DNA of 32,229 nucleotides from Treponema sp. (GCA_018385415.1 JAHAZA010000102.1:1-32229), one strand, 5' to 3'. Counted from the stretch's first letter, positions 16,986-24,694 are shown. The notes: generated by a model from the letters alone, not told the origin. Translations and numbers: made by a program.

Positions 16986-17567
16986 TCATTTTTGTACTTT
17001 ATTTACAATTTCTGCAGTTACTTTAGAAGGACCAAGTGAACCCGGATTAATTGTTATATCAGCCAGCATGGAATATTTTTTTGTACGTTCTTCATAGAAG
17101 TTATGAAAATATGCACGTACATCATCAATAGTGGCTGGATTCTTTTTTGCGATATATGATGGTAAAGATGATTGATCGGTAATATTATTATTGCCGTCAG
17201 TTTTTGCTTCGCGAACAATTCTGTCTGCGGCGGTTTTTTCATCAACATTTAAATAAACAAAAATAGAATTGGTTGCTAAGTGACGAACAGCTTCTTCGTT
17301 TTCGCAGATACCGCCGCCTGTTGCAACGATTACAGGTTTAGATTCAAGAATTGATTTTAGATGCTGGCAGGCAAGTTTTTCTGCTCCAAGGAAAGAATCT
17401 TTTCCTTCAGTGTTATAAATTTCGCGAGGCGATTTTCCCATCAGTTCCTGGATAACATCATCGGTGTCGTAAAATTCACAATTATACTTAGCAGCAAGTG
17501 CACGGCCTTGTGTAGTTTTTCCTGAGTGTTTAATTCCAACTAAAATAATTGATTTATTTAATGCCAT
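16986..17567 (-). CDS. aroK: Shikimate kinase-like protein
   Basis: The 193-residue product has the shikimate kinase fold: P-loop GIKHSGKT (residues 11-18), Asp34 and Asp36 in FYDTDD, the ATGGGI motif (82-87) and Arg161 in EERTKKY. Shikimate kinase phosphorylates shikimate in aromatic biosynthesis, and a DAHP synthase gene lies nearby. Two features differ from the standard enzyme. The shikimate-binding Arg of the FRxxE motif is absent (SFLGAE, Leu60), and the lid lacks the usual RPLL-type arginine. It may therefore be a diverged kinase with another substrate. No ribosome site precedes the ATG, and a predicted promoter would start transcription at the ATG itself. Confidence 0.75.
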   Translation of the reverse strand: MALNKSIILVGIKHSGKTTQGRALAAKYNCEFYDTDDVIQELMGKSPREIYNTEGKDSFLGAEKLACQHLKSILESKPVIVATGGGICENEEAVRHLATNSIFVYLNVDEKTAADRIVREAKTDGNNNITDQSSLPSYIAKKNPATIDDVRAYFHNFYEERTKKYSMLADITINPGSLGPSKVTAEIVNKVQK

Positions 17568-17573
17568 AATTTT

Positions 17574-17603
17574 ATTATATCTTGCTTAATTGCAAAAGTC
17601 CAA
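17574..17603 (-). promoter_or_regulatory. Predicted promoter giving a leaderless aroK transcript
   Basis: On the minus strand TTGGAC (17603-17598) and TATAAT (17579-17574) are 18 bases apart. Seven bases after the -10 box is 17567, the A of the start codon. Confidence 0.5.
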
Positions 17604-17618
17604 CTGATATTGTATTCT
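17590..17618 (+). promoter_or_regulatory. Predicted promoter giving a leaderless prsW-like transcript
   Basis: TTGCAA (17590-17595) and TATTCT (17613-17618) are 17 bases apart. Seven bases on is 17625, the A of the ATG. No Shine-Dalgarno sequence lies between. It overlaps the divergent aroK promoter. Confidence 0.45.
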
Positions 17619-17624
17619 TATTTT

Positions 17625-18308
17625 ATGAACATATATTCGGCAATAATTCTTTGTTTTGTTCCTTTAGTAACAGTCTTTTTGCTTCTCAAAATTCTGGTAG
17701 AAGGTATTTCTATTGTTAAAGAATTATTGGCATGTTTAATTGGATTGATTGCTGTGATTCCGATTACTGTTTTACAGTTTTGTTTTGGAGATCTTTTATT
17801 ATTCAAAAATAATCTGTTCTTTTCTTTATTATTCAGATCAGTTGTATTGTATGGATTGATTGAAGAAGGAATTAAAGGTGGAACCCTATTTCTTTTTCCA
17901 GTAAAAAAAATTGACGGACGATTAATGTTTTATTATTCGATCCTTGCTGGTCTTTTTCTTGGATGCTTTGAATCAGTTATCTATGTATTACGTGCTATTC
18001 AGGATGTAAGTTCTCATGGTGGTGAAGTTCTTTTACATTTAATATTTATCCGATCATTTACTGCAATTGTGATTCATTCATTTTGTGCATCATTGTTGGG
18101 AATGTTTGTGTACGGAATTAAAAATAAGAAAGTTTTGATTGGTGCAGCTTTGAGTGCGGTATTGCTTCATGGGTTATACGACTTTTTTGTGATCTTGAAT
18201 AGTCCGATAAATTATTTTGCTTATGCAGCAATTGCTTTGCTTCTTCTTGAAACTAGATTCTATTATGTAAAAATAAAAAATATTGATTCAGAATTAGGAA
18301 AGATCTAA
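17625..18308 (+). CDS. PrsW-type intramembrane metalloprotease
   Basis: The 227-residue protein has about seven membrane segments and the four motifs of the PrsW family: Glu80-Glu81 with Lys84 (LIEEGIKG), FESVIY (115-120), His151 in IHSFCASLLG and HGLYD (182-186). In Bacillus, PrsW cuts an anti-sigma factor in the membrane; here no anti-sigma or sigma gene is close, so the substrate is open. The start at ATG 17625 is preferred over a TTG 15 bases upstream because a promoter fits a leaderless transcript beginning at this ATG; neither has a ribosome site. The gene is divergent from aroK with 57 bases between the start codons. DAHP synthase follows on the same strand. Confidence 0.82.
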   Translation: MNIYSAIILCFVPLVTVFLLLKILVEGISIVKELLACLIGLIAVIPITVLQFCFGDLLLFKNNLFFSLLFRSVVLYGLIEEGIKGGTLFLFPVKKIDGRLMFYYSILAGLFLGCFESVIYVLRAIQDVSSHGGEVLLHLIFIRSFTAIVIHSFCASLLGMFVYGIKNKKVLIGAALSAVLLHGLYDFFVILNSPINYFAYAAIALLLLETRFYYVKIKNIDSELGKI

Positions 18309-18349
18309 ATTTCTAGATCAAATGAATATAAACGAGGAGTACAAAATAT

Positions 18350-19378
18350 ATGAACATGCTATTTGAAAGAAAACTTGCCCTTCCAATGGAAGTAAAAGAA
18401 ATGAATCCGTTGACTCACGAAATGGCTGAGACAGTTGAGAAAAAACGTGTTGAAATTAAAAATGTTTTCGAAGGAAAATCGAATAAGATCATTCTTGTAA
18501 TTGGACCTTGTTCAGCTGATAACGAAGACAGTGTAATCGATTACATTTCTCGCCTTATGCCTGTACAGGAAAAAGTGAAGGACAAGATTTTAATCGTTCC
18601 ACGTATTTATACAAACAAGCCACGTACAACAGGCGAAGGTTATAAAGGAATGCTTCATCAACCTGATCCAAATGCAAAACCAGATATGTTCAAGGGAATT
18701 ATCGCAACCCGCCATCTTCATATGCGTGCCGTTGCAGAAACTGGATTTGCCTGTGCTGATGAAATGCTGTACCCGGAAAATTACCGCTACCTTGACGATC
18801 TTCTTGGATACGTTGCTGTAGGTGCCCGCTCAGTAGAAGACCAGCAGCACCGTCTTACAGCAAGCGGCATCGAAGTTCCAGTAGGAATGAAAAACCCAAC
18901 AAGTGGTGACTTTACCGTAATGATGAACGCAATCCTTGCTGCCCAGAAAAAACACACATTCATCTACCGCGGCTGGGAAGTTCACTCAGAAGGAAATCCA
19001 CACGCACACGCAATTCTTCGCGGTTCAACATCAAAGCATGGAAACAATGTTCAGAACTATCACTACGAAGATCTTATCCGCCTCTGCGATGAATACGACA
19101 AACGTGAACTTTCTAACCCTGGAGTTATCGTAGATACAAACCACTCAAACTCAAACAAAAACCCATTGGAACAGCCAAGAATTGTATTCGATGTTCTTCA
19201 CTCAGCACGCCACGACGAAAGAGTTAAAAAACTGGTCAAAGGCTTCATGATTGAAAGCTACATCGAAGACGGTGCCCAGAAACCAGGGGACGGCTGCTAT
19301 GGTAAATCAATCACAGACCCATGTCTCGGCTGGGGAAAAACAGAAAAGTTGATTTACGACATTGCGGAACAGTTATAA
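18350..19378 (+). CDS. aroF: 3-deoxy-7-phosphoheptulonate (DAHP) synthase, type I
   Basis: This 342-residue enzyme condenses phosphoenolpyruvate and erythrose 4-phosphate, the first step of the shikimate pathway. The sequence follows the AroF/G/H (type I alpha) pattern: VIGPCSADNEDS with the metal-binding Cys, PRIYTNKPRTTGEGYKG, GARSVEDQQHR, GMKNPTSGD, the metal ligands His in VDTNHSNSNK, Glu in FMIESYIEDG and Asp in SITDPCLGWG. The feedback type (Phe, Tyr or Trp) cannot be set, and the letter in the symbol is arbitrary. GAGGAG lies ten bases before ATG 18350. The shikimate-kinase-like gene lies 0.8 kb away. A strong hairpin ends the transcript. Confidence 0.93.
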   Translation: MNMLFERKLALPMEVKEMNPLTHEMAETVEKKRVEIKNVFEGKSNKIILVIGPCSADNEDSVIDYISRLMPVQEKVKDKILIVPRIYTNKPRTTGEGYKGMLHQPDPNAKPDMFKGIIATRHLHMRAVAETGFACADEMLYPENYRYLDDLLGYVAVGARSVEDQQHRLTASGIEVPVGMKNPTSGDFTVMMNAILAAQKKHTFIYRGWEVHSEGNPHAHAILRGSTSKHGNNVQNYHYEDLIRLCDEYDKRELSNPGVIVDTNHSNSNKNPLEQPRIVFDVLHSARHDERVKKLVKGFMIESYIEDGAQKPGDGCYGKSITDPCLGWGKTEKLIYDIAEQL

Positions 19379-19394
19379 TTCAAAATTGAAAAAT

Positions 19395-19420
19395 GGCGAC
19401 ACTTTTGTGTCGCCTATTTT
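19395..19420. terminator. Bidirectional terminator between aroF and pyrG
   Basis: GGCGACAC (19395-19402) and GTGTCGCC (19407-19414) form a perfect eight-base stem with a TTTT loop. TATTTT follows on the plus strand and ATTTTT on the minus strand, so it can end both convergent genes. Confidence 0.85.
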
Positions 19421-19452
19421 GTGAGAGCACTGTTGTTGGTACTAATAATAGT

Positions 19453-21039
19453 CTATTTTACACAAGCTTTCACAAACTCAACAAACAAAGGACCTGCATT
19501 GTTTGGACGCGACTTAAACTCAGGATGGAACTGAACACCGATGTGGAAGTGGTCAGCAACTTCTACTGATTCAACAAGCTTTTCGTCTGGACTTGTACCA
19601 CTGATGATTAAGCCGGCTTTTGTAAGTTCTTCACGGAAATCATTGTTGAACTCGTAGCGGTGGCGGTGACGTTCTTCGATTTCTTTTGATTTGTATGCTG
19701 ATTCAAGAATTGTTCCAGGAACTACTTTACAAGGATATTTTCCAAGTCTCATAGTTCCACCCATGATAACGCCTTCCTGATCTTTCATAAGGTCGATAAC
19801 TGGATGTGCACACATTTCGTCAAATTCGCGGCTGTTTGCATCTTCGTAGCCCAGAACTGTTCTTGCATATTCAATAACTGCAATTTGCATTCCAAGACAG
19901 ATTCCAAAATAAGGAAGCTTGTTTACACGAGCATAACGGCAGGCACAGATCATTCCTTCAATACCTCGGTTTCCGAAGCCACCAGGGAGAATGATACCTG
20001 CACAGTCTTTGAATACTTCTGGAGCTGTTGCATCAGTAACTGAATCACTGTCGACCCATTTGATGTTTACTTTTTTTCCTACAACAAAGCTTGCGTGGTT
20101 TAAAGATTCAACGATACTCAAATATGAATCGTGAAGTTTTACGTATTTTCCTACAAGTGCAATCTGAACTTCGCCGTTGCGGGCATGGATGCTGTCTACC
20201 ATTGCTTTCCATTCTGAAAGGTCAGGAGCTTTTACATCCAGACCAAGTTCGCGGCATACAACGTCGTCCATTTTCTGGTCGTGGAGCATAAGTGGAACTT
20301 CGTAAAGGCTAGGAAGTGTTGTGTTGTTGATTACACAGTCTTCGGCAACGTTACAGAAGAGCGAAATCTTTCTGCGGATGTCTGGAGGAATTTCTTCGTC
20401 ACAGCGTGTTACGATGATGTCTGGATGGATTCCAACGCCCATGAGCTCTTTAACGGAATGCTGTGTTGGTTTTGATTTGAATTCATCTGAACCGCTGATG
20501 TATGGAACGAGACATACGTGAATGAAAAGACAGTTGCGGCGGCCAACTTCCAAAGCAAGCTGACGGATTGCTTCGAGGAATGGCTGACTTTCGATATCAC
20601 CGGTTGTACCACCGATTTCTACGATACAGACATCGGCCTGTGTAACTTCTGCGTTCTTCTGAATGAACTCTTTGATTTCGTTTGTTACGTGTGGAATAAT
20701 CTGAACTGTCTGACCAAGGTATTCACCCTGGCGTTCTTTGTTGAGCACGTTCCAGTAAACGCGTCCTGATGTAAGGTTTGAATATTTGTTAAGGTTTTCG
20801 TCGATGAATCTTTCGTAATGACCAAGGTCAAGGTCAGTTTCTGCACCATCTTCTGTTACGAAAACTTCACCGTGCTGGAATGGGCTCATTGTACCCGGGT
20901 CGATGTTCATGTAAGGATCAAGTTTCTGTGAAGCAACTTTCAATCCGCAGCATTTAAGAAGACGACCAAGTGAAGCTGCTGTAATTCCTTTTCCTAATCC
21001 TGAAACAACACCACCAGTTACAAAAATAAATTTACTCAT
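19453..21039 (-). CDS. pyrG: CTP synthase
   Basis: CTP synthase makes CTP from UTP using glutamine ammonia. The 528-residue product has the synthase domain first: KFIFVTGGVVSGLGKGI P-loop, DPYMNIDPGTMSPFQHGEVFVT, DLDLGHYERF and IGGTTGDIES. A class I glutaminase domain follows (about residues 285-528) with the Cys nucleophile in FGICLGMQ and the His/Glu pair in VQFHPEF. ATG 21039 is preferred over a TTG two codons upstream because AAGGGG sits seven bases before it. The leader contains a terminator-like hairpin and a short open frame overlapping this start, suggesting that expression is set by attenuation. The gene shares the strand and likely the control mode of carAB. Confidence 0.96.
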   Translation of the reverse strand: MSKFIFVTGGVVSGLGKGITAASLGRLLKCCGLKVASQKLDPYMNIDPGTMSPFQHGEVFVTEDGAETDLDLGHYERFIDENLNKYSNLTSGRVYWNVLNKERQGEYLGQTVQIIPHVTNEIKEFIQKNAEVTQADVCIVEIGGTTGDIESQPFLEAIRQLALEVGRRNCLFIHVCLVPYISGSDEFKSKPTQHSVKELMGVGIHPDIIVTRCDEEIPPDIRRKISLFCNVAEDCVINNTTLPSLYEVPLMLHDQKMDDVVCRELGLDVKAPDLSEWKAMVDSIHARNGEVQIALVGKYVKLHDSYLSIVESLNHASFVVGKKVNIKWVDSDSVTDATAPEVFKDCAGIILPGGFGNRGIEGMICACRYARVNKLPYFGICLGMQIAVIEYARTVLGYEDANSREFDEMCAHPVIDLMKDQEGVIMGGTMRLGKYPCKVVPGTILESAYKSKEIEERHRHRYEFNNDFREELTKAGLIISGTSPDEKLVESVEVADHFHIGVQFHPEFKSRPNNAGPLFVEFVKACVK

Positions 21040-21115
21040 ATTCAAACCCCTTACGGTAACAAAAAAAGAGGTCGTAGATTTTACTGTGAGAACTGTCTGG
21101 TGAAAGTTTCGCCAT
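21032..21115 (-). CDS. Candidate pyrG leader peptide
   Basis: A 27-codon frame beginning MAKLSPDSSH starts in the loop of the pyrG leader hairpin, reads through its 3' arm and U-run, and stops eight bases into pyrG (ATGAGTAA). An AGAGG sequence 11 bases upstream could serve as ribosome site. A ribosome here would keep the terminator stem open and then reach the pyrG start, much as in enterobacterial pyrBI. Not a recognised protein; the frame could be chance. Confidence 0.3.
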   Translation of the reverse strand: MAKLSPDSSHSKIYDLFFCYRKGFEYE

Positions 21116-21133
21116 AAAATCTACGACCTCTTT
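21061..21133 (-). terminator. Terminator-like hairpin in the pyrG leader (putative attenuator)
   Basis: Two 19-base arms (21133-21115 and 21083-21065 on the minus strand) pair perfectly around a 31-base loop, followed by seven U residues. No gene on this strand ends upstream, because the neighbour is divergent, so the hairpin is in the pyrG leader, starting about 8 bases after the predicted transcript start. Confidence 0.75.
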
Positions 21134-21147
21134 GCCGTATAAATAGT

Positions 21148-21176
21148 ATTATATTTCATCGGTGATTTTTGTTCAA
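21148..21176 (-). promoter_or_regulatory. Predicted pyrG promoter
   Basis: On the minus strand TTGAAC (21176-21171) and TATAAT (21153-21148) are exactly 17 bases apart. The transcript would begin near 21141, giving a leader of about 100 bases that contains the attenuator-like hairpin. Confidence 0.7.
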
Positions 21177-21258
21177 TATGACTAATAAGTGAATTATTCC
21201 AAGTTAAAAAAAAATAAAAATTTTGGTGATGATATTTAAGATTTTTTTTGAAAGATAG

Positions 21259-21264
21259 TATAAT
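21259..21264 (+). promoter_or_regulatory. Predicted -10 box of the rubrerythrin-fusion gene
   Basis: TATAAT at 21259-21264, with a weak -35 (TTTAAG, 21235-21240) 18 bases upstream. AAGGAGG at 21288-21294 then precedes the ATG by seven bases. Confidence 0.45.
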
Positions 21265-21301
21265 ATAGTAGTTGCTAAAAAATTAATAAGGAGGAAAGTT
21301 G

Positions 21302-22579
21302 ATGGATAAGAAAGCGATGTATAAACTGAGCTATGGATTATTTGTCCTGACCGCTAAAAATGGCGAAAAAGACAATGGTTGTATTATTAATACAGCAATT
21401 CAGGCTGCTTCCACACCAAATCAAATCAGCATTTGTGTAAACAAAGCAAACTATACGCACGATATGATTTTGAGTACAAGGGAATTTACAATTTCCGTAA
21501 TCAGTCAGAAAGCAGATTTTGAACTTTTTAAGCATTTTGGATTTCAGTCAGGAAAGGATGTTGATAAGTTCAAGAATTACAGTTTCTGTAAACGCGGCAG
21601 TAATGGGATAATGTACATTACAGAAGGAACAAATGCGTTCATTTCGGTAAAAGTTGCAAAAACAGAAGATCTTGGATCTCATACAATGTTTGTTGGTGAA
21701 ATTACCGATATGGAAGTTCTTGCAGAAACACCGTCTGCAACTTATGAATATTACATGAATAATATCAAGCCAAAACCCGATGCAGTTGGAAAGACTGCAG
21801 ATGGTCAAACAATCTGGCGTTGTAAAATCTGCGGTTATGAATATGTAGGTGAAGAATTACCTGAAGATTTTATCTGCCCTACATGTAAACATCCTGCAGC
21901 TGATTTTGAAAAAGTTGTCAGTGAAAAAACTCAGGCATTAAAGGAAAATTCCTTATCAAATAAAAACACAAACACAATGGAGGATAACAAAATGAAAAAA
22001 TGGGTATGTCCAGTATGCGGTTACATTCACACAGGAGACCAGCCACCAGCAGAATGTCCTGTATGTCATGTTAAAGGAGACAAATTCAAAGAAATTCAGG
22101 GAGAAATCAAACTTGCTGCTGAACACGAATATGGTGTTTATGCAAAAACAGTAAAGAACAATCCTGATATTTCTGCTGAAGATAAAAAATATATTTTTGA
22201 ACAGCTTATGGCTAACTTCCAGGGGGAATGTTCAGAAGTTGGAATGTATCTTTGTATGGCACGCATTGCTCACCGTGAAGGATATCCAGAAATCGGACTT
22301 TATTGGGAAAAAGCTGCACATGAAGAAGCTGAACATGCTTCAAAATTTGCAGAGCTCCTTGGTGAAGACCTTGAACCACACATGAAGGCTACAACAAAAG
22401 ATAACCTTGCATGGCGTGTAGACTGTGAATTTGGTGCAACACAGGGTAAGTTTGACCTTGCAGCTTGTGCAAAGAAAAATAACCTTGATGCAATTCATGA
22501 CACAGTTCACGAAATGGCTCGCGACGAAGCTCGTCACGGAAAAGCACTTAAAGGATTGCTTGAAAGATATTTCAAATAA
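21302..22579 (+). CDS. Flavin reductase-rubredoxin-rubredoxin-rubrerythrin fusion
   Basis: One 425-residue chain holds four modules. Residues 1-155 form an FMN-binding flavin reductase domain of the high-molecular-weight rubredoxin type. Residues about 168-205 are a rubredoxin (Cys 174/177/192/195) and about 233-265 a second rubredoxin (Cys 236/239/252/255). Residues about 270-425 are a rubrerythrin diiron domain with Glu309, the pair Glu342-His345 (EEAEH) and the pair Glu409-His412 (DEARH). Such parts pass electrons from NAD(P)H through FMN and rubredoxin to a diiron site that reduces peroxide or oxygen, so this may be a self-contained detoxification enzyme of an anaerobe. The start is ATG 21302 behind AAGGAGG. 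An internal in-frame ATG 21992 with its own GGAGG could also yield a free rubrerythrin. Confidence 0.9.
   Translation: MDKKAMYKLSYGLFVLTAKNGEKDNGCIINTAIQAASTPNQISICVNKANYTHDMILSTREFTISVISQKADFELFKHFGFQSGKDVDKFKNYSFCKRGSNGIMYITEGTNAFISVKVAKTEDLGSHTMFVGEITDMEVLAETPSATYEYYMNNIKPKPDAVGKTADGQTIWRCKICGYEYVGEELPEDFICPTCKHPAADFEKVVSEKTQALKENSLSNKNTNTMEDNKMKKWVCPVCGYIHTGDQPPAECPVCHVKGDKFKEIQGEIKLAAEHEYGVYAKTVKNNPDISAEDKKYIFEQLMANFQGECSEVGMYLCMARIAHREGYPEIGLYWEKAAHEEAEHASKFAELLGEDLEPHMKATTKDNLAWRVDCEFGATQGKFDLAACAKKNNLDAIHDTVHEMARDEARHGKALKGLLERYFK
21979..21994 (+). promoter_or_regulatory. Internal ribosome site and in-frame start within the fusion gene
   Basis: GGAGG at 21979-21983 lies eight bases before ATG 21992, Met231 of the fusion. 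Translation from here would give a 195-residue rubredoxin-rubrerythrin (MKKWVCPVCGY start), the size of a stand-alone reverse rubrerythrin. Confidence 0.5.
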
Positions 22580-22613
22580 TATCTTGATAGTTCTGTAAAG
22601 AAAAATGATTTTG

Positions 22614-22660
22614 AAGTGTACCTCAAAGGTTGGAGACAATTTTTGAGGTACACTTTTTTT
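22614..22660 (+). terminator. Terminator of the fusion gene
   Basis: AAGTGTACCTCAAA (22614-22627) pairs perfectly with TTTGAGGTACACTT (22642-22655), a 14-base stem, with T-run 22654-22660. It may also serve the convergent HD-GYP gene ending at 22663, though the opposite T-run is weak. Confidence 0.85.
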
Positions 22661-22662
22661 AT

Positions 22663-24162
22663 TTATGCATAACTGTTATACAGTTTTTCAAGTTCGTCAC
22701 GGCATTTGATGAATTCTAATCCAAGCTGCGGATCAAAATGTGTACCAAGATCTTCTTCTATAATCTGGAATGCCTTGTCATAACTGAAACTGTCTTTATA
22801 ACAACGCTTGCTTACTAGGGCATCAAATACATCTGCTAAAGCCATGATTCTTGCTTCAAGTGGAATTTCTGTGCGGCTGATTTTTTCTGGATAGCCCTGA
22901 CCGTTCCATTTTTCGTGATGGTAGTGGGCTACGTTGATGGCGATCTGTTTAAATTCCTGGTCATCAACGGATGAAAGAACATTTTCTACAATGCGGGCGC
23001 CTTCGGCGCTATGGGCTTTCATTTTTTCGTATTCTGCATCAGTGAACTTTCCTGGTTTTCTTAAGATGGCATCATCGACAGCGATTTTTCCAAGGTCGTG
23101 CATTGGGGCAGCTTTGATAATTGAATTGTAAAAGCTGTCGGGAAGATCTTTGTATTCGTCTATGGTTTTCAAATGCTCTGAAAAAATTCGAACACAGTCA
23201 CTGGTTCTTTTAATGTGGCCACCGGTACTGTTGTCGCGGCTTTCTACCATTGTGGCCATTCCAGTGATGATGGAATTTTGTATTTCAATGATTTTCTTTG
23301 TTTTATCGTTGATGGATTCTGTCATTTCATCAAGGGTGTCGCAAAGTTCCCCAAAAGAATCATTGGAAACAAAATGAATTTTAGATGTATAGTCACCTTC
23401 TTTGATTTTAAGGATTCGATCTTTAATCTTTTTTAATGGAGTAGCAAAGTAAGTATAAAGTGCAACGGTGATATCAATTCCAAATGAAAGAGAAACACCT
23501 AAAACGATATAGGAGTTTAATCCAATGGAAAAATTGTAATGTTCGCTTAACGAAAGAATTAAAGTCAGAAGAATGATTACAGGAAATAAAGTGACAGAAA
23601 TATAATTGATGATAAAAAGGAACATTACAGATAGACGTTTTGTTCCGGCATATTGATAAAGGTGACCATCTGAAAAATATTTTGGTAAAACAAATTTTCT
23701 GTGAATTGTTTCCATAATGAAATATGAAAAAGTGAAGGTAACTAAAGATTCAATCAATACATTTAATAAAGAAGCTTTCACGATAAATGAGATGTCAAGG
23801 TTAAAGCCTTTGTTCATTGCGTAAATAATAATTATGATTTCTTCTGTAAAATAAAAAAGCCAGCCCGTGATTCCGATTGTGGAATAAACAAGAGGAAGAT
23901 TTATTATATGACTTTCAATTTTTTTTCCGGCAAAAGCAACATAAGAAATACAAAGTATAACTGGTAGAAGAAAGCTTATGTATTGAGTGTTATTTATGAA
24001 AGTGTATTGTGAAAGAAAATCAATCCATTCAGTAAAAGCAGGATTTGTAAAGTAATCACTTTGAAAAATATTAGGCAGCAATACCCCAACAAGATTAGCG
24101 CTTGCGGTAATAATTCCATAAGTTAGTGATAATATGGTTATATTTTTTCTAGTCATTGTCAT
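22663..24162 (-). CDS. Membrane-bound HAMP/HD-GYP domain protein (putative c-di-GMP phosphodiesterase)
   Basis: The 499-residue product has six to eight membrane segments in its first 235 residues. A HAMP-like region follows (ATPLKKIKDRILKIKEGDY), then a linker helix and an HD-GYP domain over about the last 200 residues. The domain has HIKRTSDCVRIF, the metal-binding MHDLGKI, HSAEGARI, HYHHEKWNGQGYP with the GYP signature intact, and LADVFDALVSKRCYK. HD-GYP enzymes break down cyclic di-GMP to control motility and adhesion. The membrane half may be a sensor of unknown ligand. ATG 24162 (MTMTRKN) is chosen over one 45 bases upstream because the latter precedes the likely promoter; TATACT at 24174-24169 would begin transcription at about this ATG. 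No ribosome site is seen. Confidence 0.88.
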   Translation of the reverse strand: MTMTRKNITILSLTYGIITASANLVGVLLPNIFQSDYFTNPAFTEWIDFLSQYTFINNTQYISFLLPVILCISYVAFAGKKIESHIINLPLVYSTIGITGWLFYFTEEIIIIIYAMNKGFNLDISFIVKASLLNVLIESLVTFTFSYFIMETIHRKFVLPKYFSDGHLYQYAGTKRLSVMFLFIINYISVTLFPVIILLTLILSLSEHYNFSIGLNSYIVLGVSLSFGIDITVALYTYFATPLKKIKDRILKIKEGDYTSKIHFVSNDSFGELCDTLDEMTESINDKTKKIIEIQNSIITGMATMVESRDNSTGGHIKRTSDCVRIFSEHLKTIDEYKDLPDSFYNSIIKAAPMHDLGKIAVDDAILRKPGKFTDAEYEKMKAHSAEGARIVENVLSSVDDQEFKQIAINVAHYHHEKWNGQGYPEKISRTEIPLEARIMALADVFDALVSKRCYKDSFSYDKAFQIIEEDLGTHFDPQLGLEFIKCRDELEKLYNSYA

Positions 24163-24205
24163 ATTGTCAGTATACCATAAAATCATTCTTCGCAAAATTA
24201 GAATC

Positions 24206-24561
24206 ATGGAAGTGCTGGACGAAGTTCCATCTGCAACTTACGAGTATTATTTGAACAGCTTATGGCAAACTTTAAAGGCGAATGTTCAGAAGTTGGAATG
24301 TATCTCTGTATGGCACGTATTGCTCATCGAGAAGGCTATCCAGAAATTGGACTTTACTGGGAAAAAGCTGCTTATGAAGAAGCAGAACATGCTGCAAAAT
24401 TTGCAGAACTCCTTGGTGAAGATCTTGAACCAAACATGAAGGCAACAACAAAAGACAATCTTGCATGGCGCGTTGACTGTGAGTTTGGTGCAACTCAAGG
24501 AAAATATGATCTTGCTCTTTGTGCGAAGAAAAATGACCTTGATGCAATTCACGAAGCGTGA
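24206..24561 (+). pseudogene. Broken copy of the flavin reductase-rubrerythrin fusion gene
   Basis: Bases 24206-24251 match codons for MEV(L)-x-E-x-PSATYEYY of the intact flavin reductase (21716-21752). The match then jumps, near a shared TATT, to the rubrerythrin domain from about 22196 on. About 440 bases with both rubredoxins are missing, and the two parts are in different reading frames. The rubrerythrin part (24262-24555) differs from the intact copy at only about eight of 97 residues, while many third codon positions differ. It ends abruptly at DAIHE, before the last ExxH motif. The start of the gene is also missing, replaced by the HD-GYP promoter region. The 133 bases after it hold nothing recognised. 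Confidence 0.85.
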
Positions 24562-24694
24562 AGTTATGCGGATATGTTTGGGTGTATTAATATAATATAC
24601 AGTATTATAATCGACAATATTCAATTCCTTAGACTGATTAAATTGAAAGCTCGCCGGCCAGTCAAGTTGCCTATGGTTTAAACAAAATTAACCT

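Noticed and set aside
24134..24439. 101-codon frame across the HD-GYP start and the broken fusion gene
   Set aside because: It joins unrelated DNA with an out-of-frame reading of the rubrerythrin remnant; only its short flavin-reductase piece is homologous.
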